From positions 13,983,132 to 14,047,131 of the forward strand of contig OX421497.1 in NCBI GenBank assembly GCA_949126835.1: 64,000 bases of DNA, given 5' to 3'. Below the pieces are notes generated by a model that made no database searches, was not told the DNA's origin, and was given only the letters and a program-made list of their open reading frames with translations. Positions 35,391 through 45,698 of the stretch are shown in pieces; position 1 is the first letter of the stretch; each line of letters begins with the position of its first letter. A program made the position numbers and the translations under genes. Origin of the DNA: Anisus vortex. Lineage: Eukaryota; Mollusca; Gastropoda; Planorbidae.

Positions 35391-35536
35391 CAGGGCTGTG
35401 GAGTCGGTAGATAAATGTTCCGACTCCAACTCCGACTCCTCAGTTTTTTGTACTTCCGACTCCAACTCCGGCTCCAGGTACCCGAAATTCCCCCGACTCC
35501 GACTCTTCGACTCCGACTCCACACTCCACAGCCCTG
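35391..35536. mobile_element. hAT-like MITE with GACTCC repeats
   Basis: The ends CAGGGCTGTGGAGTCGG and CTCCACAGCCCTG are inverted. The 8-bp flank GTTTAGTG is present intact on both sides (35383-35390, 35537-35544), a perfect hAT-type duplication with central TA. The interior consists mainly of CCGACTCC(A)ACT repeats, a composition known from short hAT-derived elements. Only 146 nt and non-coding. Confidence 0.92.
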
Positions 35537-35544
35537 GTTTAGTG

Positions 35545-35952
35545 TTTGCAGTTACTGTTTTAAAGAAAGGAAAAAATACAGATAGATGTATTCTAAAGTT
35601 CTTTTCATTTCTTACTGTTCCTCCAGAATATCAATCAGAGGATCAATAGTTGAAGTAGTTAGTACATTCAAGTCATTCAACGTCACCTAATGGGTTTACA
35701 AAACTGTATGGAAGAGAGACAGGTCTGGAAACCACAGCGCAATTCATCATAGGCACCATAGCTATAAGTCTTCCTGTTCAGATCCCTCCCGCATTTACCA
35801 AATAAGAGTAGGCCTACCAAGCAGAAGAACACCGCGACGCCCCTGAATTTGTTATGTTTAACTCAAGAGTCTTTTAGGGCATTGACATAAATATAGACTG
35901 TAGAGGCTCCAGAGTGGAATTTTTTCTTTCTTTTTACCTCATTGCGTGTATA
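35545..35952. other. dispersed repeat copy 1 (about 35713-35820); no gene
   Basis: GAGAGACAGGTCTGGAAACC, CGCAATTCAT, TTTACCAAATAAGAGTA and CCTACCAAG recur in the same order at 52995-53093. This defines a roughly 110-bp dispersed repeat of unknown type. The rest of the stretch shows nothing recognisable. Confidence 0.6.
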
Positions 35953-36180
35953 TGCACCGTGGTATAGCCGGTAGCGCGCCCTGATGCCACACCGTAGGTC
36001 CCGGGTTCGAATCCCGTTCATCTAGGATTTTTTTTTACCAGGTCTGGAGGGTGAAGACATCTGGGCATTGCGCTCACCACACAATCTCCTAGTATGTCGT
36101 GGCCACGGAAACTTGCTAATGGGGAGACTTATATTGGGTATTTTGAGCTATTTGCAAAGTAAACAGGAAGAAGTTTGAAG
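35953..36180 (+). mobile_element. tRNA-derived SINE with conserved core
   Basis: The A-box-like word TGGTATAGCCGGTAGCGC (from 35960) and B-box GGTTCGAATCC (36004-36014) form a tRNA-like Pol III promoter. The body carries CACCACACAATCTCCTAGTA and GTGGCCACGGAAACTTG, the same core as the SINE at 4514. The heads of the two differ, so the core has been joined to different tRNA-like promoters. Confidence 0.82.
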
Positions 36181-37420
36181 AAGTAGGTTACTTGATTAAA
36201 CATATTGAAAATGTGGCTAAGCCCCCTCCCCCGACTCCCCTTTTATACAAATATATATATATATGTATGTATATATATTGACATGCCCGATCACATGTCT
36301 TACATCTAAGTAGTACTCATAATACACAAGGAGTTATGACGTCAATTTGGTTTAACTCACTATTACCATCGAGTTTCGTTTTTTTTTTTTTTTCAGGCGT
36401 CTGATTCCTAATGTGAAGGCCGAGTGGTGCTTTTACGTTCAATTAAACTTGAATTCACCACTGCGTTAAATTATCGACAACCTGCTCGGAGCGTTGTAAA
36501 AGAGGTTCAATGAGTTACCTGTTGCTTTAGTTACCTGTTACGTTAGTTACTAATGACTCTTCCACCTGTTCCGCGAGTTGTTAGAACTCACAGAGTCTAT
36601 TTTCACATCATCTCATTAGTTCTGCCAAAGAATAACTTTCCGGCTGTGAAGTGTCTATCAGCACACTGTTTAACATGTTAACTAGTACATTTGGCTAATT
36701 ATATCTAGAATCTACATACTCTTAAGCCTCACTCAACAAATGAGAATAAGAGAATAAAAAAAAAATATTTTTTATTATATAATCAAGAAAAGAGTGTATT
36801 GTCAACCAGGATACTCAATATTTTCACAGCCATATCTTGCTGGAAAATAGGTCACAATCATTTAATTAGAATAATTCTAGTCACAGAATGGAAATATTCT
36901 ATACTTATTATTTATAGTAGAGAAAAACATTAACAGACATTAGACAAAAAAGTTGAGTAAGAGAAAAGTGTGTCAAGTGTTAAAAGCTTACTTGAAGTGA
37001 CTACAATGTTTGTACTTTAGGACTCATGTTCTAATCTCTAGTTTTATCGTTGCTGTTGGTTCAACTATCACCATTAAACGTCACCATATTACTTATATAT
37101 CAAGGATGGGCAAAAACGAACTCTTCCTTAAAAGTGTGGCTCCCATTGACAAGTGAATTAAAACGTGCGTAGAATATATGTAACCATATTTATCAAATTA
37201 ATTTGGAATATTATGTGTGTTAGTTACTATATATAAACTGTGGGGGTGGCTCTTTATAATGTATGAAAACTAAAACTCTTTCATTGTAGTTCTGCGTGCA
37301 CACACCTGGTGTAGACAGTAGCTAGAAAGATAGTCATGTAAACATTCAGACATTCTTCTTTGTATTTATTGTACTTGTTATATACATAAACACAAATTCC
37401 GTTTGAGGAATAAAATATCT
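36181..37420. other. no gene seen
   Basis: AT-rich stretch with a TATA run at 36248-36275, T-run at 36380 and A-run at 36757. No exon-like open frame with splice borders was recognised, although a short upstream exon of the LIM gene could be missed. Confidence 0.45.
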
Positions 37421-37770
37421 ATATATCTATCCATCTATTTATCTATCTAAATGTATAGGCTATCTATCTATCTGTTTGTTTGTCTGTTTGTGTGTCTATC
37501 CGCTATATCTAAAATATATCTGTCTGTCTATCTCTCTTTTTGTCTGTATATCTATCTATCTATTTGTCTGTCTGTGTATCTATCGCTCTATCTATAAATT
37601 ATCTATCTATCTATCTGTATGTATATCATCTTATTATCTATCTATAATCTATCTAACCTCTATATATCTGTCTATCTATCTATCTAGCTATCTATCTAAC
37701 CATGCAGCTGTCTACCTGTCTATCTATCTAGCTATCTATATCTAGCTGTCTATCTGCCAATCTCTCTGTC
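37421..37770. repeat. degenerate TCTA/TCTG microsatellite
   Basis: Diverged TATCTATC, TGTCTGTT and TCTGTCTA tetramers. This is an older, eroded relative of the simple sequence at 47035-50260. Confidence 0.85.
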
Positions 37771-38217
37771 CATAAATCTCTCTTATCTCTACATCCGCAC
37801 AAGATTGTGATCGTCAGTTATAAAACGCTATCGTATAGAGATCTACTATAGTATGCTCAGTGTGCTCAATTTATGCGTATTATCCTTGCACATTACATAG
37901 CACATGTGCTATGCAACACACTTCAACACCACTCAATCCTTTAACACACTAACCCTGCATGTTATGTTCTTTATACAACTTGAAAACTTTGGACAGATAA
38001 AGAATTTTGCAACATTTATATTTAATTGGTTCATTCTCTCCTTACTGTGGGATTTTAATTCTCAAAGGAACAATCCTTTTTTTCGACAACTGCGTGCATG
38101 TGTTTTTGTGTGTGTGTGTGTCAGGAAGGGTGACAGCTCACACCACTAAATGTGCTAACCACAAATCGGGCATTTTTAATATATTTGAACAAGTATACGT
38201 AAAGTAGTTCTGTAGTA
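37771..38217. other. no gene seen
   Basis: AT-rich stretch with a TG run at 38106-38121; nothing recognised. Confidence 0.5.
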
Positions 38218-38310
38218 CAGGGGTCGGCAACATACGGCACGCGTGCCACACTTAGCACGCCGTGGGATTTTCAATGGCACGCGGAAGAGGCCCCAAAAAA
38301 GTATATTCAA
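38218..38310 (+). mobile_element. hAT-like terminal fragment (CAGGGGTCGGCAAC)
   Basis: CAGGGGTCGGCAACATACGG followed by GCACGCGTGCCAC and AGCACGCCGTGGG is a typical hAT end with its subterminal GC-rich word. No inverted partner end is visible before the next Helitron, so this is a partial copy. Confidence 0.6.
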
Positions 38311-38591
38311 GTCTCTTGTATAAGAAATTTAGTTCTAAAGCAGGATGACTTTTAGGCTATTGGCGCGCTGAATGAATGACTATAGTATATCCCTTCAGTT
38401 CTCTGGGGACTAGTAAAGAGCGCTCAACTATTTCCGTGACATACAAGGGGATTGTATGGCAAACCCAGTGTCCAGTGACTTAAGTCAGTTGGGAAAAAAA
38501 ACTGATGGAAAATAAAATGAAAAACCATATAATCCTGGATATTGATATAACAGTCACGTTATCCTGGACACAAATCGAGACTATGTTTTTA

Positions 38592-39107
38592 TCTATATAT
38601 ATAAAATGAGACTGTTTGTCCCCATACGGATCCCAATTGGTCAATTTGAAATCACGTATTTGACCTATTTAGGCCTACATCTAGCCCTTAATACTTTCTA
38701 ATAATTTTTCGCTTCGGACATGTGTCTTCGATAGCTTAATGGGTAACGTAGTGGACTGCTATACGGGCGACCCGGGTTCGATTCTCCAGTTAGACCCTAG
38801 ATATCTATGGTTAGACTATACTTATTTTTTTCGACAAATTTTTTTTTCAAACTTTTAAAAACAAAAGACATTGTAAATCTAAAGGCAATTTACATTTTGT
38901 TACATAAAAATACTTGCCTATTTTTTTTACCCGATTACAATATTTATTTACTTTCCTAAAAGTAGGCTATTCAGTAAAAAATAATAATTTAAATATAAGA
39001 TTTATAGCTTTCTTTTAAGTTTTAAGTGTAGTTTCTAAATTTGTTATCTGCACCTTATACAGTCCTGTTTTTTTTTTCACCCGGGCAACGCCGGGCACTG
39101 TAGCTTG
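38592..39107 (+). mobile_element. non-autonomous Helitron, copy 2
   Basis: Starts TCTATATATATAAAA after an A and ends GTAGCTTG before a T. It has the 3' hairpin CCCGGGCAACGCCGGG and a tRNA-like segment (ATAGCTTAATGGGTAACG, GGGTTCGATTCTCC) at about 38722-38800. It is clearly homologous to copy 1 and lies just 148 nt upstream of the first LIM exon. No coding capacity. Confidence 0.86.
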
Positions 39108-39255
39108 TATTTTAATATAATTTATGTTTATAATGAATACATCATATTAGATATTTCTTTTCAAATCTAACACTTTGCTTGAAACATCAAGTCATTCTAC
39201 AACATTCTAGACAAGTACAGTAACTCTAGTCTTTGTGTTTCCCACCATTCTCTAG

Positions 39256-39456
39256 CTGATCTTCTCTGCCGAGTACACAAAAGCCATGGAGGAGAGTTTC
39301 CACAAACAACATCTGGCGTGCCACAACTGCGACAAGCAGCTGGTAGCCTGCAGGTACATCGTCAAGGAGGAGCACCCGTACTGCATTCCTTGCTACCAGC
39401 AGTTGTTCGCCCATAACTGTGACGATTGCGGCAAGCCCATCGGACCGGATTACAAG
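39256..39456 (+). CDS. Lmpt: LIM-only protein (Limpet/FHL family), exon a
   Basis: The exon lies between acceptor TTCTCTAG and donor AAG|GTATGT and encodes 67 residues in phase 0. It starts LIFSAEYTKAMEESF, then CHNCDKQLV...YCIPC, the second zinc finger of the N-terminal LIM (half LIM in FHL numbering), and ends with CDDCGKPIG, the first Cys pair of LIM1. Drosophila Limpet has a closely similar LIFSGEYTKAM stretch. FHL proteins are zinc-binding scaffolds at sarcomeres, focal adhesions and in the nucleus; that role is inferred from the family. The ATG at 39286 sits in an excellent context (AAAGCCATGG) and aligns with the start of vertebrate FHL proteins, so it may begin a short isoform. A longer isoform would need an upstream exon that I could not find. 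Confidence 0.93.
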
Positions 39457-39465
39457 GTATGTGGG

Positions 39466-40012
39466 TGTTTGAAGTTAAAACAGCAACGAATACCGTATAG
39501 AAGTTTACCCTAAATGTTGTAAAACAGCAACGAATACCGTATAGAAGTTTACCCTAAATGTTGTAAAACAGCAACGAATACCGTATAGAAGTCTACCCTA
39601 AATGTTTGAAGTTAAAACAGCAACGAATACCGTATAGAAGTCTACCCTAAATGTTTGAAGTTAAAACAGCAACGAATACCGTATAGAAGTCTACCTTAAA
39701 TGTTGTAAAACAGCAACGAATACCGTATAGAAGTCTACCCTAAATGTTTGAAGTTAAAACCGCAACGAATACCGTATAGAAGTTTACCCAAATGCTGTAA
39801 AACAGCAACGAATACCGTATAGAAGTCTACCCTAAATGTTGTAAAACAGCAACGAGTACCGTATAGAAGTCTACCCTAAATGTTTGAAGTTAAAACAGCA
39901 ACGAATACCGTATAGAAGTCTACCCTAAATGTTTGAAGTTAAAACAGCAACGAATACCGTATAGAAGTTTACCCTAAATGTTGTAAAACAGCAACGAATA
40001 CCGTATAGAAGT
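39466..40012. repeat. 44/49-bp satellite, left part of split array
   Basis: Units share ACAGCAACGAATACCGTATA followed by GAAGTYTACCCTAAATGTT. They end either GTAA (44 bp) or TGAAGTTAA (49 bp), intermixed. The array begins about 10 nt after the splice donor of the exon ending at 39456. It is split by the LTR element at 40013 and resumes at 45699; GAAGT is duplicated. Confidence 0.95.
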
Positions 40013-41305
40013 TGTCACAATTCTGGATTTAATAGTGACTATTAGCACTTAGATAGATAGCAGTGTATAACTAGAACCTTAGATTAGCTTAAGTTAGCTA
40101 GAATAGAGAGAAGGTTAGTCTGACGTCACTATCTCCTCCCTCCCTTACGCAATTACATCTCCCCATCACTCTTTCTCACCTGTTTCTCTACCCTTCACTA
40201 TACTCTTGTACTACGCCCAAATTCAGAGTCTACTGACTAATACGATTCAACTTGGTACTACATCTTGGTTGAATGGGTACGAATGTGTTAGAATGTATAT
40301 ATTTTATCCTATGCTATATTAATGTATTCATGTCATGTCTTAATGTATTTATATCTTGTGCTATTTTAACGCATGTGAGCGAGTCATTATTCGATCCCTC
40401 ATTCGCCCCCTCCTCTTCGCGTCCCCGCCACCCCCCCCCTTTTATATCCCCTCAGCTTAGCGGCACGTTATGCAATTGCTTTGAGACGGTCGTTCTCTGA
40501 GCGGTTGACTAAATTCCCCCACTCAGCAGTTCGCACACACGTAACTAATTCTCGCCCGAAACCCCCCCCCCCCCCCCCCCCCCCCAGCCACTTGAGTTAA
40601 CTACTTAAGATTCTACCAAGGGAGATAAAATTCCCCACTCAGCAGGACGTCTGTATAAATTGTCTTTCATCTAGACCTCTCTCTCCCCCCCCCCCTTTCC
40701 GCCCTCGCAACCCCGACCCCCAATCCATTTTTGGCTCCAATAAGCTTTTCTTATGCAAATGTATATTCAATCTAGCCAATGAGAATAGGATGTAATTAAA
40801 TGTAAGCCAACCAAATTAACCTTGGGTCAGGTGACTAGTGTCCACGAAAAAGCCCACCCAACTAAACTAAGGCAGATCTCTCCCAGCTCCCGGGCTAGAT
40901 ACATCGTTTTGGTCTAGCTCCCAAACTGTTACTCGGACTTGCAGATACTTAGCCAGTAATCGTAATTCCCTCATTATAGTCACGTAGCCTAACCTTGGAT
41001 TCCGTAACAACACAGTATATTGAGTGTTAGACGTTCCTGTGCATATATCTCAAGCATTGTATCTCCCCTGCATGTTAGTATGTGTATCTCATCATTGGAT
41101 ATTGAATTTGAGTCATAAATAAACACCTGAAACGTAACCAGAGACTTGCTTGCCTAACTTAGAACTGTCTGTTGTGTGTGTTAATAACATCTAAGCGAGC
41201 CAGTAGAGAACAAATAAATATTCCAGGTCAACCACAGCATCGGCACCTCGTACCTCTAAGACAACCAGCCATTATTACCCCCCTCTCAATTGCCACGTCG
41301 TGACA
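40013..41305 (+). repeat. 5' LTR
   Basis: 1293 nt, with an AATAAA signal at 41118-41123 and long C-runs near 40434, 40562 and 40687. It is nearly identical to 44414-45698. Confidence 0.96.
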
Positions 41306-42256
41306 AAGTGGGACCTCGTATCCGGGATTATCTGAACTTCAAGCCGTTCAGCGCACTGTCAACAGCAACAACCCGAGGACTACGCCGATTCTGCTGAAAC
41401 CGACCCTGGATGGGGGCTCATCTCTCTACAACACAAAGACTCTAAGCCAGCAACCAGACCCGTCATCCCAACGCCAGCAACCAGATCCATCAACCCATCA
41501 AACCAGGCTCGCCACCTTACGCAGCCCACGCCACCCCAGTCTACGCTCACGCCACCCCAGCCTACGCCTACGACACCCCATCATACGCTTACGCCACCCC
41601 AGCCTACGCCTACGTCACCCCAGCCTACGCACCCCAGATACGCCAACCTAAGCCACCCCAGATTCGCCACTCCGAGCAATCTACGCCACCCCAGCCAGCT
41701 CACCCCATTAAGCCAGGCTCGCCACACTACGCCAGCCTACGTCACCCCAGACACACCAGCAACCAAATTTGCCGCCCCAACCGCCAGGTCGCCACCCTCT
41801 GGCCCCGCATCAACGTACCGGCACCCGAGACGTCAGCAGAGAGACCCACCGCCGCCGCATCAGCCTGCCCGACAACTAGAGACCGCCGAGAACCCGACAA
41901 CTGCCCTGTCAACCTCCCCGTAGGAACCCGCCGTAGTTCCCGGTATCCAAACCCGGAAAAATAGACACTAACATTAAACGCTAATCCAGTCCCGGCACGG
42001 GGAAAGAGAATTCCTAACCAGCCCGAAGATCTGCACCAACAGCGCCGAGCGCTATATAAACGATAACTTTATGATTGGATATACGTGTGTTAGTGTATGT
42101 GTGTAAAATTCTGGAATTGCTGTCTGGTGAGTACCATTTTGAGTTGTATTACGTTAGCTAAACTCTGAACCCCAGCACCCCTCCTATATTTTCCTTTCCT
42201 ATCTCGCTATATCTCTGTCCGCCTCTAGTATCTTAATCTCGCCTCACTCTGTTACT
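41306..42256 (+). other. leader of the LTR element
   Basis: About 950 nt between the 5' LTR and gag. The first bases hold the primer-site candidate. From about 41500 to 41760, imperfect repeats of GCCACCCCAGCCTACGC accumulate. No gene is supported. The GC-rich composition contrasts with the AT-rich surroundings. Confidence 0.7.
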
Positions 42257-44251
42257 ATGGCGGAAGGTGTACTATTGCGTAAGCAGTTGAGAGAAGAGGC
42301 TATAGCTATAGGCTACATTGACTCAGACATCACTAAATACGTAGTAGAGCAGGTAGCGGCCCATGAGGCCAAGACAGAGAGAGCAGAACAGGTAGCTAGA
42401 GAGGAGAGAGCAGAACAGGTAGCTAGAGAGGAGAGAGCAAAGCAATTAGAAAGAGAAGATAGGCTTAGAGTAGAACAATTAGCTAGAGAGGAGAGAGAGA
42501 AACTTAGGTTAGAAGAATCAGCTAGAGAAGAGAGGAATAGGTTAGACGAGGAAGCACGCAGGGCACACGAATTCAGATTAGCTGAATTAGCAGCAAGTGT
42601 TAGGGCCCCCGATAACAACGACAACCCAAACTCCCCCTCATCATTTAGTTCAGCCACCCCCAACCATCCCCTCCCCAGACATGCTTCTCTATGGACCGAC
42701 GTCCACGACCCCCGTTTAGAACAGTTTGACATCTACCTCCGACGGTTTAGCGACTGCATGGAGCTGAATGAGGTCCCCCCAGAATTGCATTGTAGGATCC
42801 TCGTCTCCACTCTGAGAGGAGAGGACTACGAGGCTTACTGTAAACTGGCCCCAGAAGACAGGGAGTCATGCGCTGCACTGAAGAACGCGCTCTTAAACCG
42901 GCACCAGTTACACTCATCCCACTACCAGAAGAAGTTTCGGTCGTCCACGCTACGACCGGGGGAAAACTATACACAATTCGCGGAGCGAATACAATCTTAC
43001 CTACTCAAGTGGGTTGAGTTAGGCAATATTGAACAGTCATTCGACGGTATGGTCACCCTCGTAATGACTGAGCAAATAGAGTCACAGATGACACCTAAGC
43101 TAAGGGCCTTCCTTATTCAACAAGGAATCACCGGTTTAAACCCCTCCCTGCAGGGCGCAGATAGGTTTCTGCAATCAAACCTAATAGAGTCATCCCCCTC
43201 CTCCCGCCCCGGACACCCGCAGCCGCACCGACATTATGGGGACAACCACCGCGCCAACCCTCCCCCTAAATCAACCGCTCCCCAGCCGCACACGCCCCAC
43301 CACGGGCGACCTCGTCCTCACAACGCACATAGAGACCACCGCCACACTAGGCCCACCCCTCAGTTAGCTCACGACAGAAACAGACGCGACCCCACCCCCT
43401 ATCTTGCCGCCGGTGCATTTTACACCACGACGGACCCCGTAGACCCAGCGCAAGATTCCACTAACGGACTTGCAACGCACGAGCTAGAAACGCCCAGCTA
43501 CCCGAGCTACTTAGCTCCCGAACAGGAACCCGCCGATCAGGGGCGTGACCAGTACTCAAGCAGTGACTATGATCGAGTCCACCACGTGTTCTCTATTTCC
43601 TCGGCAGACAAACATAACCAATTCCCTCGCAGCTACGTCGACGAGATAGTCAGAATCAACGGCCGACTCGCCTCGTGCACGTATGATTCCGGTCTTAGCT
43701 TTGAGGCCCTAGTAACGCAATCAAAAATCGACCCCCGCGACTACACAGGACGCTATGTGCGACTCCAAGGTCCATCTCATAACTCTCCTATTCAGCAGCT
43801 ACCGACCGCACTCGTAAACCTCAGCTCAGCACTTTTTACAGGCCCCATTGAGGCCGCCGTAATAGAAGGCCTACAAGTAGACATCCTACTCGGAAGACCG
43901 ATTGTAGGTAAACAAACGCATTGCCTGCCTACACCCGCAACCTACGGATCGCCCCGCCCCACCCCCAACCAGACACCTCTCCCCCACCCCATGTCCATTA
44001 AAGATAAGCTCCGTCATGCAAGGCTGCCCACGACGAGACTCGAACTAAGGCAAACACTGGGCGAATTTAGCAACTATCAGAATACCCTTATACCAAACTT
44101 CCGTAAAATTACCCGTCCGTTATTTAGATTGCTAAACGCACCCACATCGTTCCCATTATCTTGGGACAAACTCGCTACTGATGCTTTCGAGACATTGCAA
44201 CAGTGCCTAGGCCAAAACCCCTTTCGACACACGCGGCAGAGCGGACACTAA
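42257..44251 (+). CDS. retrotransposon Gag-protease polyprotein, truncated pol
   Basis: The 664-residue frame starts MAEGVLLRKQ. Residues about 35-120 are a highly charged repeated coiled coil (AREERAEQV-type repeats). Residues about 145-310 have the helical retroelement capsid pattern (FDIYLRRFSDCMEL, ENYTQFAERIQSYLLKW). A Pro/His-rich linker follows, with no CCHC knuckle visible. A retropepsin-like region has CTYDSG at about 475-479, the Asp being residue 477, and ILLGRPI later. From about residue 590, LPTTRLELRQTLGEFSNYQN matches the segment just after the reverse transcriptase in Ty3-type Pol, so an internal deletion has joined protease to that segment. The frame ends soon after, at the start of RNase H. 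Confidence 0.85.
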   Translation: MAEGVLLRKQLREEAIAIGYIDSDITKYVVEQVAAHEAKTERAEQVAREERAEQVAREERAKQLEREDRLRVEQLAREEREKLRLEESAREERNRLDEEARRAHEFRLAELAASVRAPDNNDNPNSPSSFSSATPNHPLPRHASLWTDVHDPRLEQFDIYLRRFSDCMELNEVPPELHCRILVSTLRGEDYEAYCKLAPEDRESCAALKNALLNRHQLHSSHYQKKFRSSTLRPGENYTQFAERIQSYLLKWVELGNIEQSFDGMVTLVMTEQIESQMTPKLRAFLIQQGITGLNPSLQGADRFLQSNLIESSPSSRPGHPQPHRHYGDNHRANPPPKSTAPQPHTPHHGRPRPHNAHRDHRHTRPTPQLAHDRNRRDPTPYLAAGAFYTTTDPVDPAQDSTNGLATHELETPSYPSYLAPEQEPADQGRDQYSSSDYDRVHHVFSISSADKHNQFPRSYVDEIVRINGRLASCTYDSGLSFEALVTQSKIDPRDYTGRYVRLQGPSHNSPIQQLPTALVNLSSALFTGPIEAAVIEGLQVDILLGRPIVGKQTHCLPTPATYGSPRPTPNQTPLPHPMSIKDKLRHARLPTTRLELRQTLGEFSNYQNTLIPNFRKITRPLFRLLNAPTSFPLSWDKLATDAFETLQQCLGQNPFRHTRQSGH

Positions 44252-44413
44252 CTAGTGCCCCTACACACTTCGTGGCCCAGCATACTCAGTAATACGGCCC
44301 CACGCGCGCACACTGTTAATGAGTGTGTAGTTACTCCCCTTTTCCCAGGCCTCAGACTCAGTAAATTAGGTATGAATCCACTCTCAAGTGTATTCCAAAT
44401 TGGCCCGGAGGGA
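44252..44413 (+). other. 3' untranslated part of the LTR element
   Basis: Short region between the gag-protease stop and the 3' LTR; the last bases GGAGGGA are the polypurine tract candidate. Confidence 0.7.
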
Positions 44414-45698
44414 TGTCACAATTCTGGATTTAATAGTGACTATTAGCACTTAGATAGATAGCAGTGTATAACTAGAACCTTAGATTAGCTTAAGTTAGCT
44501 AGAATAGAGAGAAGGTTAGTCTGACGTCACTATCTCCTCCCTCCCTTACGCAATTACATCTCCCCATCACTCTTTCTCACCTGTTTCTCTACCCTTCACT
44601 ATACTCTTGTACTACGCCCAAATTCAGAGTCTACTGACTAATACGATTCAACTTGGTACTACATCTTGGTTGAATGGGTACGAATGTGTTAGAATGTATA
44701 TATTTTATCCTATGCTATATTAATGTATTCATGTCATGTCTTAATGTATTTATATCTTGTGCTATTTTAACGCATGTGAGCGAGTCATTATTCGATCCCT
44801 CATTCGCCCCCTCCTCTTCGCGTCCCCGCCACCCCCCCCCCTTTTATATCCCCTCAGCTTAGCGGCACGTTATGCAATTGCTTTGAGACGGTCGTTCTCT
44901 GAGCGGTTGACTAAATTCCCCCACTCAGCAGTTCGCACACACGTAACTAATTCTCGCCCGAAACCCCCCCCCCCCCCCCAGCCACTTGAGTTAACTACTT
45001 AAGATTCTACCAAGGGAGATAAAATTCCCCACTCAGCAGGACGTCTGTATAAATTGTCTTTCATCTAGACCTCTCTCTCCCCCCCCCCCTTTCCGCCCTC
45101 GCAACCTGACCCCCAATCCATTTTTGGCTCCAATAAGCTTTTCTTATGCAAATGTATATTCAATCTAGCCAATGAGAATAGGATGTAATTAAATGTAAGC
45201 CAACCAAATTAACCTTGGGTCAGGTGACTAGTGTCCACGAAAAAGCCCACCCAACTAAACTAAGGCAGATCTCTCCCAGCTCCCGGGCTAGATACATCGT
45301 TTTGGTCTAGCTCCCAAACTGTTACTCGGACTTGCAGATACTTAGCCAGTAATCGTAATTCCCTCATTATAGTCACGTAGCCTAACCTTGGATTCCGTAA
45401 CAACACAGTATATTGAGTGTTAGACGTTCCTGTGCATATATCTCAAGCATTGTATCTCCCCTGCATGTTAGTATGTGTATCTCATCATTGGATATTGAAT
45501 TTGAGTCATAAATAAACACCTGAAACGTAACCAGAGACTTGCTTGCCTAACTTAGAACTGTCTGTTGTGTGTGTTAATAACATCTAAGCGAGCCAGTAGA
45601 GAACAAATAAATATTCCAGGTCAACCACAGCATCGGCACCTCGTACCTCTAAGACAACCAGCCATTATTACCCCCCTCTCAATTGCCACGTCGTGACA
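44414..45698 (+). repeat. 3' LTR
   Basis: 1285 nt, near-identical to 40013-41305; ends CGTGACA before the duplicated GAAGT. Confidence 0.96.

Larger units (their letters stand above)
40013..45698 (+). mobile_element. LTR retrotransposon with gag-protease and deleted pol
   Basis: Near-identical LTRs (40013-41305 and 44414-45698) start TGTCACAA and end CGTGACA. The 5-bp duplication GAAGT sits on both sides. A primer-site candidate, TGGGACCTCGTATCCGGGAT, begins three bases after the 5' LTR, and the purine word GGAGGGA precedes the 3' LTR. The single large frame (42257-44251) is gag, protease and a small downstream piece of pol, so most of reverse transcriptase, RNase H and all of integrase are missing. 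The LTRs differ mainly in C-run lengths plus a small CCCCG/CCTG difference, implying recent insertion. It sits in the intron after the exon at 39256, in the gene's own orientation. Confidence 0.95.

Noticed and set aside
36400..39255. Upstream LIM exon expected just before 39256
   Set aside because: I looked for a Cys-x2-Cys coding stretch with a phase-0 donor and found none; it probably lies before the window.
42313..42732. - strand Ser/Leu/Ala-rich frame
   Set aside because: Antisense of the repetitive coiled-coil part of gag.
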